Positions 29,512-37,282 of a stretch of 64,000 bases of DNA are shown here, piece by piece. Below the pieces are notes generated by a model, which was not told the DNA's origin, did not search any database, and saw only the letters and a list, made by a program, of their open reading frames with translations. The stretch covers positions 1-64,000 of the forward strand of contig NZ_JAGYPE020000018.1 of the NCBI RefSeq assembly GCF_018343545.2, read 5' to 3'. Numbering within the stretch: the stretch's first letter is position 1; every line of letters begins with the position of its first letter. Made by a program: the position numbers and the translations under genes. Source of the DNA: Neobacillus citreus. GTDB lineage: Bacteria > Bacillota > Bacilli > Bacillales > Cytobacillaceae.

Positions 29512-30435
29512 TTAAATTGGAAATAAATCAGATGATAAATAGCGTTCACCAGTGTCGGGTGCCAGTGCTAAAACATTCGCGTGAGAAGGAAGATTTTTGG
29601 CAATTTCTAAAGCGTAGTAAATGGATGCTGCCCCGGAGGCTCCGACTAAAATTCCTTCTTCGGCAGCTACACGGCGTGCAATGTTCTGGGCGTCTTTATC
29701 ATCAATTAATAAAATCTTATCATAAATGGATTGATTTAGAATTTTAGGAATGAATCCAGGACCTGTACCTGGGATTTTATGCGGCCCTGGACAACCCCCC
29801 GATAAAACAGGAGACCCGGCAGGTTCAACGACATAAATCTTTATATTTTGTATTTTTTCTTTTAACACTTCACCAGTGCCAGTAACGGTTCCGCCTGTTC
29901 CAGCCGTACAAACAAAGGCATCTAAATTCCCTTGAAATGATTCATAAATTTCAATCGCTGTAGTATCACGATGAGCATCTGAATTGGCAGGGTTTTCAAA
30001 TTGCATCGGAATAAAGTGGTCAGGAATATTTTCTGCAATTTGATAAGCCTCTTCAATCGCTCCACGCATGCCTTTTTCCGAAGGAGTTAAATGCACTTCT
30101 GCACCATATGCTTTTAAAATTTTAATTCTCTCTTCTGTGGCATTACTTGGCATTGTAATAATACAACGATACTTCCTTGCGGCACACACCATGGCTAAAC
30201 CGATTCCCGTATTACCAGAGGTCGGCTCAATGATGACGGTTTTGCCAGGAGTAATTTTCCCATCTTTTTCTGCTTGCATAATCATGTTAAAAGCAGCACG
30301 GTCTTTTACACTTCCTCCTGGGTTAAAGGATTCCAATTTAACATAAACAGAAGCGCCTTCCTGGTCGGGTAAATGATTTAACTTTACAATCGGGGTATGA
30401 CCAATCAGTTCTAAAATAGAATTGTATAATTTCAT
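29512..30435 (-). CDS. cysK: Cysteine synthase (O-acetylserine sulfhydrylase)
   Basis: PLP enzyme that makes cysteine from O-acetylserine and sulfide. It has 307 residues: the PLP lysine in GGSVKDRAAFNMI near 42, the substrate loop PTSGNTGIGLAMV near 69, and the phosphate-binding GTGGTVTGTG near 178. I start at the ATG at 30435 (MKLYNSI), seven bases after AATGGAG. Its position beside the sulfide/persulfide genes suggests it removes sulfide, but a terminator separates it from them. Confidence 0.93.
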   Translation of the reverse strand: MKLYNSILELIGHTPIVKLNHLPDQEGASVYVKLESFNPGGSVKDRAAFNMIMQAEKDGKITPGKTVIIEPTSGNTGIGLAMVCAARKYRCIITMPSNATEERIKILKAYGAEVHLTPSEKGMRGAIEEAYQIAENIPDHFIPMQFENPANSDAHRDTTAIEIYESFQGNLDAFVCTAGTGGTVTGTGEVLKEKIQNIKIYVVEPAGSPVLSGGCPGPHKIPGTGPGFIPKILNQSIYDKILLIDDKDAQNIARRVAAEEGILVGASGAASIYYALEIAKNLPSHANVLALAPDTGERYLSSDLFPI

Positions 30436-30581
30436 ATCAATACTCCATTTCATTCAGTTTATTTCTATTGGAATTATATGCTTTAATTCTCCAGAACTCA
30501 AATTACATATCTCTTAAATAAGTTTGAGATGGATTCTTATTTTGACTCTTTAAAATATTTTTACCAGCCACTTAAATAAAA

Positions 30582-30606
30582 AAAGGGCTTTTAGCCCTTT
30601 TTAAAT
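30582..30606. terminator. Terminator between cysK and the small ORF
   Basis: AAAGGGCT pairs with AGCCCTTT around a TTT loop, with A and T flanks, so it can work on either strand. Confidence 0.7.
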
Positions 30607-30643
30607 TGGATAAGATGATTAACGTCCGTCTATATAAATTTTG

Positions 30644-30727
30644 TTACTTTTCAGTCGAATCAACATAATTCTGTATCCATTCGGGATGCTTTATTAACCC
30701 AGTAGAATCATCTGATTTATATCTCAA
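30644..30727 (-). CDS. Possible 27-residue peptide
   Basis: From a TTG at 30727, seven bases after AAGGAGG, the frame reads (M)RYKSDDSTGLIKHPEWIQ and ends NYVDSTEK. The strong ribosome site and a terminator after it support a real short gene, but it could be the start of a truncated one. No family recognised. Confidence 0.4.
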   Translation of the reverse strand: MRYKSDDSTGLIKHPEWIQNYVDSTEK

Positions 30728-30783
30728 TTCCTAGCCTCCTTCCCCTCTTTATCGTTTATTTAATATTTTAATAGGACCTCAGC

Positions 30784-31560
30784 TTATAAAATATTCATCC
30801 ATGTCTTCACTGCCGTAGCGAATATTAAGATTCCCATAATGATTTGCAGAACTTTCGTATTGATCTTTTTACCAGCATTCGCTCCTAATGGTGAAGCAAT
30901 TAAGCTGGCAAGTACCATGATGAGTGAAGGGAGGATTTCCACTTGCCCCGTAGAGATTTTTCCCGAAACGGCTCCAATCGATGAAATGAGCGTAATCGCT
31001 AAAGAAGAGGCAATAGTCATTCTTGTAGGAATCTTTAGCACCACAAGCATAATCGGAACTAACAGAAAGGCTCCTCCTGCCCCTACAATACCTGCCCCAA
31101 TCCCTACGATAAAGGCAAATAGTGCTGCCAGCCATTTGTTAAATTTAACTTGTTCCAAAGGAATATTATCAATCCCTTTTTTCGGGACAAACATCATAAT
31201 TACGGCAATTAGTGCTAAAACCCCATAAACGATATTAATTCCGCTTTCAGGCATATGTGTAGAGCCGAATCCTCCAATAAAACTTCCAATTAATATACTA
31301 ATACCCATGTAGGCAATCAAAGTTTTATTCAGAAATCCACTTTTACGGTAAGCTAAGACCCCGCCGATGGTCGCGAAGAACACTTGGATTGCGGTAATTC
31401 CTGAAACTTCATGTGCTGTAAAATGACCTACTCCTAACATGACAGGAATATATAACAACATAGGAAAGTTGATGATGGCACCGCCTATTCCTAACATTCC
31501 AGAAATAAATGATCCTACAAATCCAATTAGGAGTATCGTAATTATAAAACTTATACTCAT
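30784..31560 (-). CDS. TauE/SafE-family anion exporter
   Basis: A 258-residue membrane protein with eight predicted segments and two copies of the family fold ([21 protein letters not shown] near 10 and [20 protein letters not shown] near 150). Members export sulfite, sulfoacetate or related anions. In this island the likely cargo is sulfite or another product of persulfide breakdown; that is inference. I start at the ATG at 31560, seven bases after GAGGAGG. A terminator separates it from the upstream dsrE operon, and no CstR-like site precedes it. Confidence 0.88.
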   Translation of the reverse strand: MSISFIITILLIGFVGSFISGMLGIGGAIINFPMLLYIPVMLGVGHFTAHEVSGITAIQVFFATIGGVLAYRKSGFLNKTLIAYMGISILIGSFIGGFGSTHMPESGINIVYGVLALIAVIMMFVPKKGIDNIPLEQVKFNKWLAALFAFIVGIGAGIVGAGGAFLLVPIMLVVLKIPTRMTIASSLAITLISSIGAVSGKISTGQVEILPSLIMVLASLIASPLGANAGKKINTKVLQIIMGILIFATAVKTWMNIL

Positions 31561-31575
31561 GTTGACCTCCTCTTT

Positions 31576-31601
31576 AAAAAAAGGAACCAAAACTGGTTCC
31601 T
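31576..31601 (-). terminator. Terminator after the sulfur-transfer operon
   Basis: AGGAACCA pairs with TGGTTCCT (31582-31589 with 31594-31601), followed by T7 on the minus strand. Confidence 0.85.
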
Positions 31602-31607
31602 CTTATT

Positions 31608-31675
31608 TTTAACCCTTTATAATCCAAAACTTTAATACACCGTTCTCTTCTTCATGCCGATTTCCAGTTCTTGAA
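31608..31675 (-). pseudogene. Remnant of a tusA 3' end
   Basis: Minus-strand translation reads TGNRHEEENGVLKFWI, close to the end of the TusA protein at 33352 (STGHELLKHEEENEVLKFWI). Only this tail remains, between the DsrE-like gene and the terminator. Confidence 0.6.
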
Positions 31676-31699
31676 CCTGTATATTTTCAAATAAAAATA

Positions 31700-32095
31700 T
31701 TAGAATGTTAGAGTGACATCCGCGTCTTTAGCAAACTCTAAAAACGTTACTGCCCCGCCTACCTCAATTCCATCAACAAAATCTTCTGTCGCTAAACCCA
31801 TCACATCCATCGTCATTTGGCAGCCAATGAATTTAACACCCATTTCTTGCGCCATAGCAGCCAATTCAGGAATGGTTGGAACATTCGCCTTTGCAAAACC
31901 TTCAGCAAAATGTTCCTTTCCTTCCGGCATTGGAAGTTGTTTGTTTGCTTCCTTATGGATTAAATTTAATCCTTCGAATGTAAAGAAAATAGCTACTTCT
32001 TGATCGGTTGCAGCGGCTGCCGTTGCGATATTAAACACTTTATAGGCATCAAATAAACCGCCATTACTTGCAATAATTGCTACTTTTTTATTCAT
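31700..32095 (-). CDS. DsrE/DsrF-like sulfur carrier protein (short)
   Basis: A 131-residue protein of the DsrE/DrsE fold, starting MNKKVAIIASNGGLFDAYKV. The conserved Cys that would carry persulfide is in FIGCQMTMDVMG. Members relay sulfane sulfur between TusA and rhodaneses. It starts 12 bases after the TusA-rhodanese gene and is clearly in the same operon. Confidence 0.85.
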   Translation of the reverse strand: MNKKVAIIASNGGLFDAYKVFNIATAAAATDQEVAIFFTFEGLNLIHKEANKQLPMPEGKEHFAEGFAKANVPTIPELAAMAQEMGVKFIGCQMTMDVMGLATEDFVDGIEVGGAVTFLEFAKDADVTLTF

Positions 32096-32107
32096 TGTTA
32101 ATTCCTC

Positions 32108-32683
32108 CTAATTTTTGATTAAACCAGTAGTTTTTCCATTCCATTGGCTCATTCCTGGAACCACATTAAAAACTTTTACAAATCCCTTTTCCGCCAACTT
32201 TTGTGCTGCCATATCACTGCGGTTTCCTGTTCTGCAGACGATATAGATTTCACCCTCTTTGTTTAAATCTATTAATCTCTCTTCCAATTCACCCAAAGGG
32301 ATGGAGATAGCGTTTGGAATATGGTTAAAGGCATATTCTGCCGTTTCTCTGACATCTAGTACCACGATGGTTTCATTCTCAAGCTTTGCCTCTAGCTGAT
32401 CATTGGTAATCACATGCGGATGTTTATGTTCTATTATTTCATCACCAGATGACTTTCTAAGATAATGTTTTAATACTTCTCCTTCTTCCAATGTGCCTAA
32501 ATATTGATGCCCTGTGCTTTCAGACCATGCCTTAATATCTGCTTTGGACCCTTTATCTGTTGCCTGAACTTCCAATACTTGACCTGCCTCTAATTCCTGC
32601 ATTGCTTTCTTGGTTTTAACAATTGGCATGGGACATGCCAAACCTTTAGCGTCCAAGATGATGTTTGCTTTCATGTTCTCCAT
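32108..32683 (-). CDS. TusA-rhodanese fusion sulfurtransferase
   Basis: A 191-residue two-domain protein. TusA (about 8-75) has its sulfur-binding Cys17 in LACPMPIVKTKKAM. The rhodanese (about 95-190) has its catalytic Cys150 in CRTGNRS. One polypeptide can thus accept persulfide and pass it on. The ATG at 32683 follows AGGAGG at 7 bases; the longer open frame crosses that ribosome site. A CstR-like operator (32704-32719) lies directly upstream. Confidence 0.9.
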   Translation of the reverse strand: MENMKANIILDAKGLACPMPIVKTKKAMQELEAGQVLEVQATDKGSKADIKAWSESTGHQYLGTLEEGEVLKHYLRKSSGDEIIEHKHPHVITNDQLEAKLENETIVVLDVRETAEYAFNHIPNAISIPLGELEERLIDLNKEGEIYIVCRTGNRSDMAAQKLAEKGFVKVFNVVPGMSQWNGKTTGLIKN

Positions 32684-32703
32684 CTTAAAACCTCCTGATT
32701 TAT

Positions 32704-32719
32704 ATACCAATACAGGTAT
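32704..32719. promoter_or_regulatory. CstR-like operator, tusA-rhodanese promoter
   Basis: ATACC-AATACA-GGTAT, a palindrome 20 bases upstream of the start. Confidence 0.6.
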
Positions 32720-32800
32720 TACTATTATTTTAAAAATTTCTCAACTTTCCAGGCCATCATTCTCCCTGTCATATTAAAGGGGAAGATTCCTCCCCTTTCG

Positions 32801-33280
32801 TTAAATAAACAGGTTCACATTGCCTTCTTCAGCGTCCGCTAGGTACGCAGCAACACCTGCATATTCAATGTTATCCAACAATTCCTCTTGTTGAAGACCT
32901 AACAGATCCATTGTCATGGTACAAGCCACTAATTTAACGTCCTGCTCTTGGGCCATTTCAATTAACTGAGGAAGCGGCATTGCATTGTGCTTTTTCATGA
33001 TATCTTTAATCATTTTAGGACCGAAACCAGCAAAGTTCATTTTGGATAGTCCCATTTTATCTGCTCCTCTAGGCATCATTTTTCCGAACATTTTTTCCAT
33101 GAACCCTTTTTTCAATGGAATCTGTTCATCTTTACGAAGAGCATTTAGTCCCCAAAACGTATGGAAAATGGTGACCTCGTGATCATAAGCAGCTGCACCA
33201 TTTGCAATAATATAAGCCGCCATTGCTTTATCATAATCTCCACTAAATAGGACAATCGTTGTTTTTTTCATTTCCGTCAT
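32801..33280 (-). CDS. DsrE/DsrF/DrsH-like sulfur carrier protein (long)
   Basis: A 159-residue DsrE-fold protein of the DsrE2/peroxiredoxin-like type: MKKTTIVLFSGDYDKAMAAY, then a Met/Gly-rich insert (FGKMMPRGADKMGLSKMNF) and the conserved Cys in LVACTMTMDLLGL. Such proteins hold persulfide for rhodaneses and TusA. The ATG follows AGGAGG at 7 bases. It lies between two TusA-type genes, with a weak CstR-like site upstream. Confidence 0.87.
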   Translation of the reverse strand: MTEMKKTTIVLFSGDYDKAMAAYIIANGAAAYDHEVTIFHTFWGLNALRKDEQIPLKKGFMEKMFGKMMPRGADKMGLSKMNFAGFGPKMIKDIMKKHNAMPLPQLIEMAQEQDVKLVACTMTMDLLGLQQEELLDNIEYAGVAAYLADAEEGNVNLFI

Positions 33281-33318
33281 GTAGCAACCTCCTGATTGTA
33301 AAATTTTTAATTAAACCA

Positions 33319-33334
33319 TTACGCGTACGGGTAT
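33319..33334. promoter_or_regulatory. Weak CstR-like operator, dsrE promoter
   Basis: TTACGCGTACGGGTAT has one good half (GGGTAT) and a degenerate other half. Confidence 0.35.
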
Positions 33335-33351
33335 TTTGAAGATCAAAAAAA

Positions 33352-33579
33352 TTATCCTTTTTTAATCCAAAACTTTAATACCTCATTTTCTTCCTCATGT
33401 TTCAATAATTCATGTCCAGTCGATTTAGCCCAGGCTGCTAGGTCATTTTTTGCGCCCTTATCAGTTGTATGAATTTCTAATACTTGACCAGATTCAAGTT
33501 CATTCATAGCTTTCTTTGTTTTTACAATTGGCATTGGACATGCTAATCCTTTTGCATCTAATACTTTATCTATATTCAT
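33352..33579 (-). CDS. tusA: TusA-family sulfurtransferase
   Basis: A 75-residue single-domain TusA with the sulfur-binding Cys in LACPMPIVKTKKAM near residue 14 and the family end HEEENEVLKFWIKKG. It accepts sulfane sulfur from rhodanese-like donors. Two CstR-like sites lie upstream (33608-33623 and 33708-33723), so this is likely the start of a regulated transcript that may continue into the DsrE gene 71 bases on. Confidence 0.9.
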   Translation of the reverse strand: MNIDKVLDAKGLACPMPIVKTKKAMNELESGQVLEIHTTDKGAKNDLAAWAKSTGHELLKHEEENEVLKFWIKKG

Positions 33580-33607
33580 ATGAAATCCACTCCTCTTGTT
33601 TTATCAA

Positions 33608-33623
33608 TTACCCCAATGGGTAT
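33608..33623. promoter_or_regulatory. CstR-like operator 1, tusA promoter
   Basis: TTACCCCAATGGGTAT: TACCC-N4-GGGTA is a perfect inverted repeat. Confidence 0.65.
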
Positions 33624-33707
33624 AATATTAAATAAAGGTAAAGCAGGTGTCAACCCTTTATATTATCTATTTACAATGAATTTTCTCCATTATTTATCCT
33701 TATATAT

Positions 33708-33723
33708 ATACCAAAAGGGGTAT
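33708..33723. promoter_or_regulatory. CstR-like operator 2, between cstR and tusA
   Basis: ATACCAAAAGGGGTAT is an inverted repeat about 100 bases upstream of operator 1. Confidence 0.6.
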
Positions 33724-33796
33724 TTCTCTTGAGAAAATAATATACCCTCCAAGATATTTATTAACATCTTTTTGGGTATGGTATTTTCCTCTTAGG

Positions 33797-34060
33797 TTAA
33801 CGGCTTTTTACAAGCAAATCGACCGCTTCTTTTACCATTTCTTCCATACTTCTTTCTCCTTGGTCATTCGCCTTTTGCACACATTCCACTAAATTGGAAC
33901 TTACAATAACACCAATTGTCCGATCAATGGCCGTTCTCGATGCAGACAACTGAGTGATTACCTCTTTACAATCCTTGTTTTCTTCCATCATTCTCAAAAT
34001 TCCTCTTAACTGTCCTTCAATACGTTTTACCCTATTTTTAATTTGATCATTATAGTCCAT
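33797..34060 (-). CDS. cstR: Persulfide-sensing repressor CstR (CsoR family)
   Basis: An 87-residue all-helical CsoR-family repressor. Cys31 (DCKEV) and Cys60 (LVECV) are at the positions that form the sulfur-bridged switch in CstR. The copper ligand His of CsoR, expected four residues before the second Cys, is Asn56 here (NLVEC), which favours CstR over CsoR. It begins MDYNDQIKNRVKRIEGQLRG, typical of the family. It lies amid sulfur-transfer genes whose promoters carry repeated ATACC-N6-GGTAT sites. It starts 13 bases after the membrane rhodanese, so the two share a transcript. Confidence 0.9.
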   Translation of the reverse strand: MDYNDQIKNRVKRIEGQLRGILRMMEENKDCKEVITQLSASRTAIDRTIGVIVSSNLVECVQKANDQGERSMEEMVKEAVDLLVKSR

Positions 34061-34073
34061 GTTCTTATCTCCT

Positions 34074-34454
34074 TTAACAACAATTATTTTCTACCTTTAA
34101 TGATTTTTCCTCTATTGAAATTTTGTTATTGTCAGAAATGGAATATCCGACAACCCTAAAACCTTTATGTCTAAAAAAACGAACGCCAACATTTTTTTCA
34201 AGTGAACTCGATGCGATTATATATAAATCACCATCAGGTATTTCGTTTATATTTCTGTTTAGATAGGCAATCGGGATATTAATTGAACCTTTGATAGGAT
34301 CGTTATTACATTCATTATAGTCTCTAATATCTATTATCATTATATTATCATCTTTAAGATCCTTCAAATTGATAAAATGAACACCAAGAACCGGAAAATA
34401 TCTTCTATATAAAATAAATGATACAATTATTGTTAACAAAATTAAAACTATCAT
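34074..34454 (-). CDS. Membrane-anchored rhodanese-like protein without the catalytic Cys
   Basis: A 126-residue protein with an N-terminal membrane helix (MIVLILLTIIVSFILY) and a cytoplasmic rhodanese domain (MIIDIRDYNECNNDPIKGSINIPIAYL). The active-site loop that normally reads CxxGxRS is IIASSSLEKNVGVR, so the catalytic Cys is missing. The protein ends with NNCC, which could take over sulfur binding. It might be a scaffold or a persulfide-docking protein; this is inference. It is co-transcribed with cstR and has a CstR-like site upstream. Confidence 0.8.
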   Translation of the reverse strand: MIVLILLTIIVSFILYRRYFPVLGVHFINLKDLKDDNIMIIDIRDYNECNNDPIKGSINIPIAYLNRNINEIPDGDLYIIASSSLEKNVGVRFFRHKGFRVVGYSISDNNKISIEEKSLKVENNCC

Positions 34455-34500
34455 TTAAAGCCTCCTTCAATGAAACAAATTCATTGGCAAGGTTTATAAT

Positions 34501-34516
34501 ATACCCCGTTAGGTAT
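34501..34516. promoter_or_regulatory. CstR-like operator, rhodanese-cstR promoter
   Basis: ATACCCCGTTAGGTAT, 47 bases upstream of the membrane rhodanese start, which implies CstR autoregulation. Confidence 0.65.
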
Positions 34517-34552
34517 TAATGTCAATAGAATCTAAAAATTTTTTTCAGTATG

Positions 34553-34583
34553 CAAAAAAAGACCGCAATGAACGTGGCGGTCT
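34553..34583 (-). terminator. Terminator of the CoA-disulfide reductase gene
   Basis: AGACCGC pairs with GCGGTCT (34560-34566 with 34577-34583), followed by T7 on the minus strand. Confidence 0.85.
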
Positions 34584-34596
34584 AAAGAATGATTTA

Positions 34597-36543
34597 CTAT
34601 TTACTTTTTTCAATCCAAAACTTGATCATGTTTTTATCGATTTCCGTTCTTAGGATGGTATGACCTGCATTTTTTGACCAAGCTGGCAGATCGTTTAAAG
34701 CTCCCTTATCCGTAACATGCAACTCCAATACTTGTCCGCTTTCCAATGAATCAAGACCTTTTTTTAATTTGATGATTGGCATTGGACAAGTTAGGCCACT
34801 TACATCTACAACCGAATCCACTTTTATGTTATTTGTATTGTTTACAACTGTTTCCCCAAGGTCGTTTGTGGAGGTTTCAACCTTTTTGTTTATATTGCTT
34901 CCAAATACGGAGGAATACGTTTTCCAGCCACCATCCACATTTTTAACCTGATAGCGGTTGTTTTTTAGAATTCTGCTCGCTAAATATCCTCTTAAACCGA
35001 CCTGGCAACTGACATATATGGTCTGATCTTTAGGAAGCTCTTCTAATCGATTCCTTAAATCATTTAAAGGAATATTGATGGACCCTTCGATAAAACCAAA
35101 CTCACGCTCCATTGGTTCACGAACGTCGATTAATAACCCTCCGTCTGCCACGATTTTGTCAATTTCATGCCATTGTACCATTTCCAGCTCGCCTTCCATG
35201 ATGTTGGAAGCCACATAACCAGCCATATTAACTGGGTCTTTTGCAGATGAGTATGGCGGAGCATAAGATAATTCAAGGTTGGTCAAATCTTCTATTGTCA
35301 ATCCACCTTTAATGGCGGTTGCAATCACGTCGATGCGCTTATCCACACCATCTGCACCGACTGCTTGGGCGCCGAAAATTTTCCCGTTTTCTTTATCAAA
35401 GATTAATTTTAAAGCAATTGGTGCTGCTCCCGGATAGTATCCTGCGTGTGAACTTGGGTGGATATGAACAACTTCATATGATACCCCTAAACGTTTTAAT
35501 GTTTTCTCATTATTTCCAGTAGCTGCAACTGTTAGATCAAATACTTTGGCAATCGAAGTACCCATTGTTCCTTTATACTTCTCTTTTTTCCCCATCATAT
35601 TATTTGCTGCAATTCGGCCTTGACGGTTTGCTGGCCCTGCGAGCGGAATCATGGCCTTTGTTCCGCTAATATAATCGACAACTTCCACCGCATCGCCAAC
35701 GGCATAAATATCCTCATTAGAAGTTTGAAGGTATTCATTGGTAATAATACCTCCACGCTCTCCCAGTTCTAACCCTGCAGTCTTGGCTAATTCATTTTCT
35801 GGTCTGACTCCGATAGATAGGATCGTCATATCGGTTTCTATTTCTGTTCCATCAGAAAGAATAACCTTCTTCCCTTGATTAGCAAATGATTGCACACCAT
35901 TTTCTAAAATCAACTTTACGCCTTTTTCTTTTAAATGAGTGTGTAAAATACTGGCCATTTCAAAGTCGATAGGTGCCATAATTTGATTTGCCATTTCAAT
36001 AATGGTCACTTCGATTCCTCTATCTACCAGGTTTTCTGCCATTTCAATTCCAATAAATCCGCCGCCAACCACAACAGCTTTTTTAGGATTTTGGGAGTCA
36101 ACGTAGTTTTTGATCTTATCAGTATCCGGTATATTTCTTAAGGTAAATAACGTCTGATTTTCATTTAATCCCGGAATTGGTGGAACGATCGGTCTTGCTC
36201 CAGGTGATAATAATAACTTATCGTATGTTTGCTGGTAAACTTCTCCATTTTGCAAATTCTTGATAGTTACTTTCTTATTTTCTGGATCAATGCTCATTAC
36301 TTCACTTAAATTGCGAATATCAAGCTTGAAACGCTCTGACATTCCTTTTACCGTTTGTACTAATAGCTTGCTTCGGTCTTTAATCGTTTCACCGATATAA
36401 TAAGGTAATCCACAATTTGCAAACGAAATATGTTCCCCACGCTCTACAAGAATTATATCGACGTCTTCACTTACTCTTCTTAATCTGGCAGCTGCAGTAG
36501 CGCCGCCAGCAACTCCGCCTACGATGATTACTTTCTGTGTCAT
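34597..36543 (-). CDS. CoA-disulfide reductase-rhodanese-TusA fusion
   Basis: A 648-residue three-domain protein. Residues 1-450 are an FAD/NAD(P)H CoA-disulfide reductase (VIIVGGVAGGATAAARLRR; active Cys44 in SFANCGLPYY; second nucleotide fold VVVGGGFIGIEMAENL). A rhodanese follows (Cys513 in CQVGLRG), then TusA (Cys586 in LTCPMPIIKLKKG). CoADR-rhodanese enzymes reduce CoA-persulfide or polysulfide; adding TusA gives a carrier on the same chain. I start at the ATG at 36543 after GGAGG. Two CstR-like sites precede it. Confidence 0.93.
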   Translation of the reverse strand: MTQKVIIVGGVAGGATAAARLRRVSEDVDIILVERGEHISFANCGLPYYIGETIKDRSKLLVQTVKGMSERFKLDIRNLSEVMSIDPENKKVTIKNLQNGEVYQQTYDKLLLSPGARPIVPPIPGLNENQTLFTLRNIPDTDKIKNYVDSQNPKKAVVVGGGFIGIEMAENLVDRGIEVTIIEMANQIMAPIDFEMASILHTHLKEKGVKLILENGVQSFANQGKKVILSDGTEIETDMTILSIGVRPENELAKTAGLELGERGGIITNEYLQTSNEDIYAVGDAVEVVDYISGTKAMIPLAGPANRQGRIAANNMMGKKEKYKGTMGTSIAKVFDLTVAATGNNEKTLKRLGVSYEVVHIHPSSHAGYYPGAAPIALKLIFDKENGKIFGAQAVGADGVDKRIDVIATAIKGGLTIEDLTNLELSYAPPYSSAKDPVNMAGYVASNIMEGELEMVQWHEIDKIVADGGLLIDVREPMEREFGFIEGSINIPLNDLRNRLEELPKDQTIYVSCQVGLRGYLASRILKNNRYQVKNVDGGWKTYSSVFGSNINKKVETSTNDLGETVVNNTNNIKVDSVVDVSGLTCPMPIIKLKKGLDSLESGQVLELHVTDKGALNDLPAWSKNAGHTILRTEIDKNMIKFWIEKSK

Positions 36544-36610
36544 ATTTGTTCCCTCCAAGTAATATTTATAAATCTTAACAATTAAGAAATAAAATTAAGC
36601 ATTATTAGAT

Positions 36611-36643
36611 ATACCCCAACGGGTTTTATACCTATATGGGTAT
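36611..36643. promoter_or_regulatory. Paired CstR-like operators, CoADR promoter
   Basis: ATACCCCAACGGGTTT (36611-36626) and ATACCTATATGGGTAT (36628-36643) are adjacent, the second nearly perfectly palindromic. They lie 68-100 bases upstream of the start. Confidence 0.65.
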
Positions 36644-36775
36644 TATAGAACGTAATAAAAAAATGTGAAGTTCCTTCATGAGATTTTCACATTTTCTTCA
36701 CATTTAATTTTCACTATTTATTCACATTTAAATAAAAAAATATAATCATAGACCAAATAGAATTCCCATATTGGC

Positions 36776-36835
36776 TTAATAAACAAGACCAATAGTCATG
36801 GTTAATGCTGCGAATGGTAATAAAAATTTCTTCAT
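36776..36835 (-). CDS. Possible 19-residue hydrophobic peptide
   Basis: The ATG at 36835 follows AGGGGG and reads MKKFLLPFAALTMTIGLVY then stops. It looks like a lone signal peptide: either a tiny membrane peptide or the start of a lost secreted protein. Confidence 0.35.
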   Translation of the reverse strand: MKKFLLPFAALTMTIGLVY

Positions 36836-37027
36836 TTAGTTTTCCCCCTATTTCTCTATTGCTTTTTACAGCATTGAATTAGACGGAGGAAAGGTCATTA
36901 TAGTTTCACAAAATGGGAAATTTTTGTATTTTTTTAATAGAAATAACTTATTTTAAACTGGAGAAAATAATGAAGGATTAGCATGGATATGTTAATAAAC
37001 CACATTTAGGAAAGGAAGGATGAAACC

Positions 37028-37282
37028 ATGTCGATTCAATCCTTTCAACCGGGACAAATAGTATATGTAATTATTCGCAATCCTCATGCACAGGATGTGG
37101 CCAATGTCCAAGAAGCAGCGGTTGTCCAAAATCCCGATGCACCAGGTGATTTGGCGCTGTTTGTGTATGAAACCTATTATCCATTAAATGATGAAGTAGC
37201 AGTTTTTAGCTCTTCTTCCGAGGCGGAAAATGCCTTTCAGGAAGCATTCGGCTACACAAAAATCGAGGGTTATTATGGTTAA
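37028..37282 (+). CDS. splA: Spore photoproduct lyase operon regulator SplA
   Basis: An 84-residue protein of the SplA family (FQPGQIVYVIIRNPHAQDVA near the N-terminus). In B. subtilis SplA is a TRAP-like negative regulator of splAB expression in the forespore. Its stop overlaps the splB start by 8 bases, so the pair is translationally coupled. The ATG follows AAAGGAAGG. No sigma-G promoter could be assigned with certainty. Confidence 0.88.
   Translation: MSIQSFQPGQIVYVIIRNPHAQDVANVQEAAVVQNPDAPGDLALFVYETYYPLNDEVAVFSSSSEAENAFQEAFGYTKIEGYYG

Noticed and set aside
33797-34060. Copper sensor CsoR
   Set aside because: The copper His is replaced by Asn56 and the context is sulfur transfer, not copper export.
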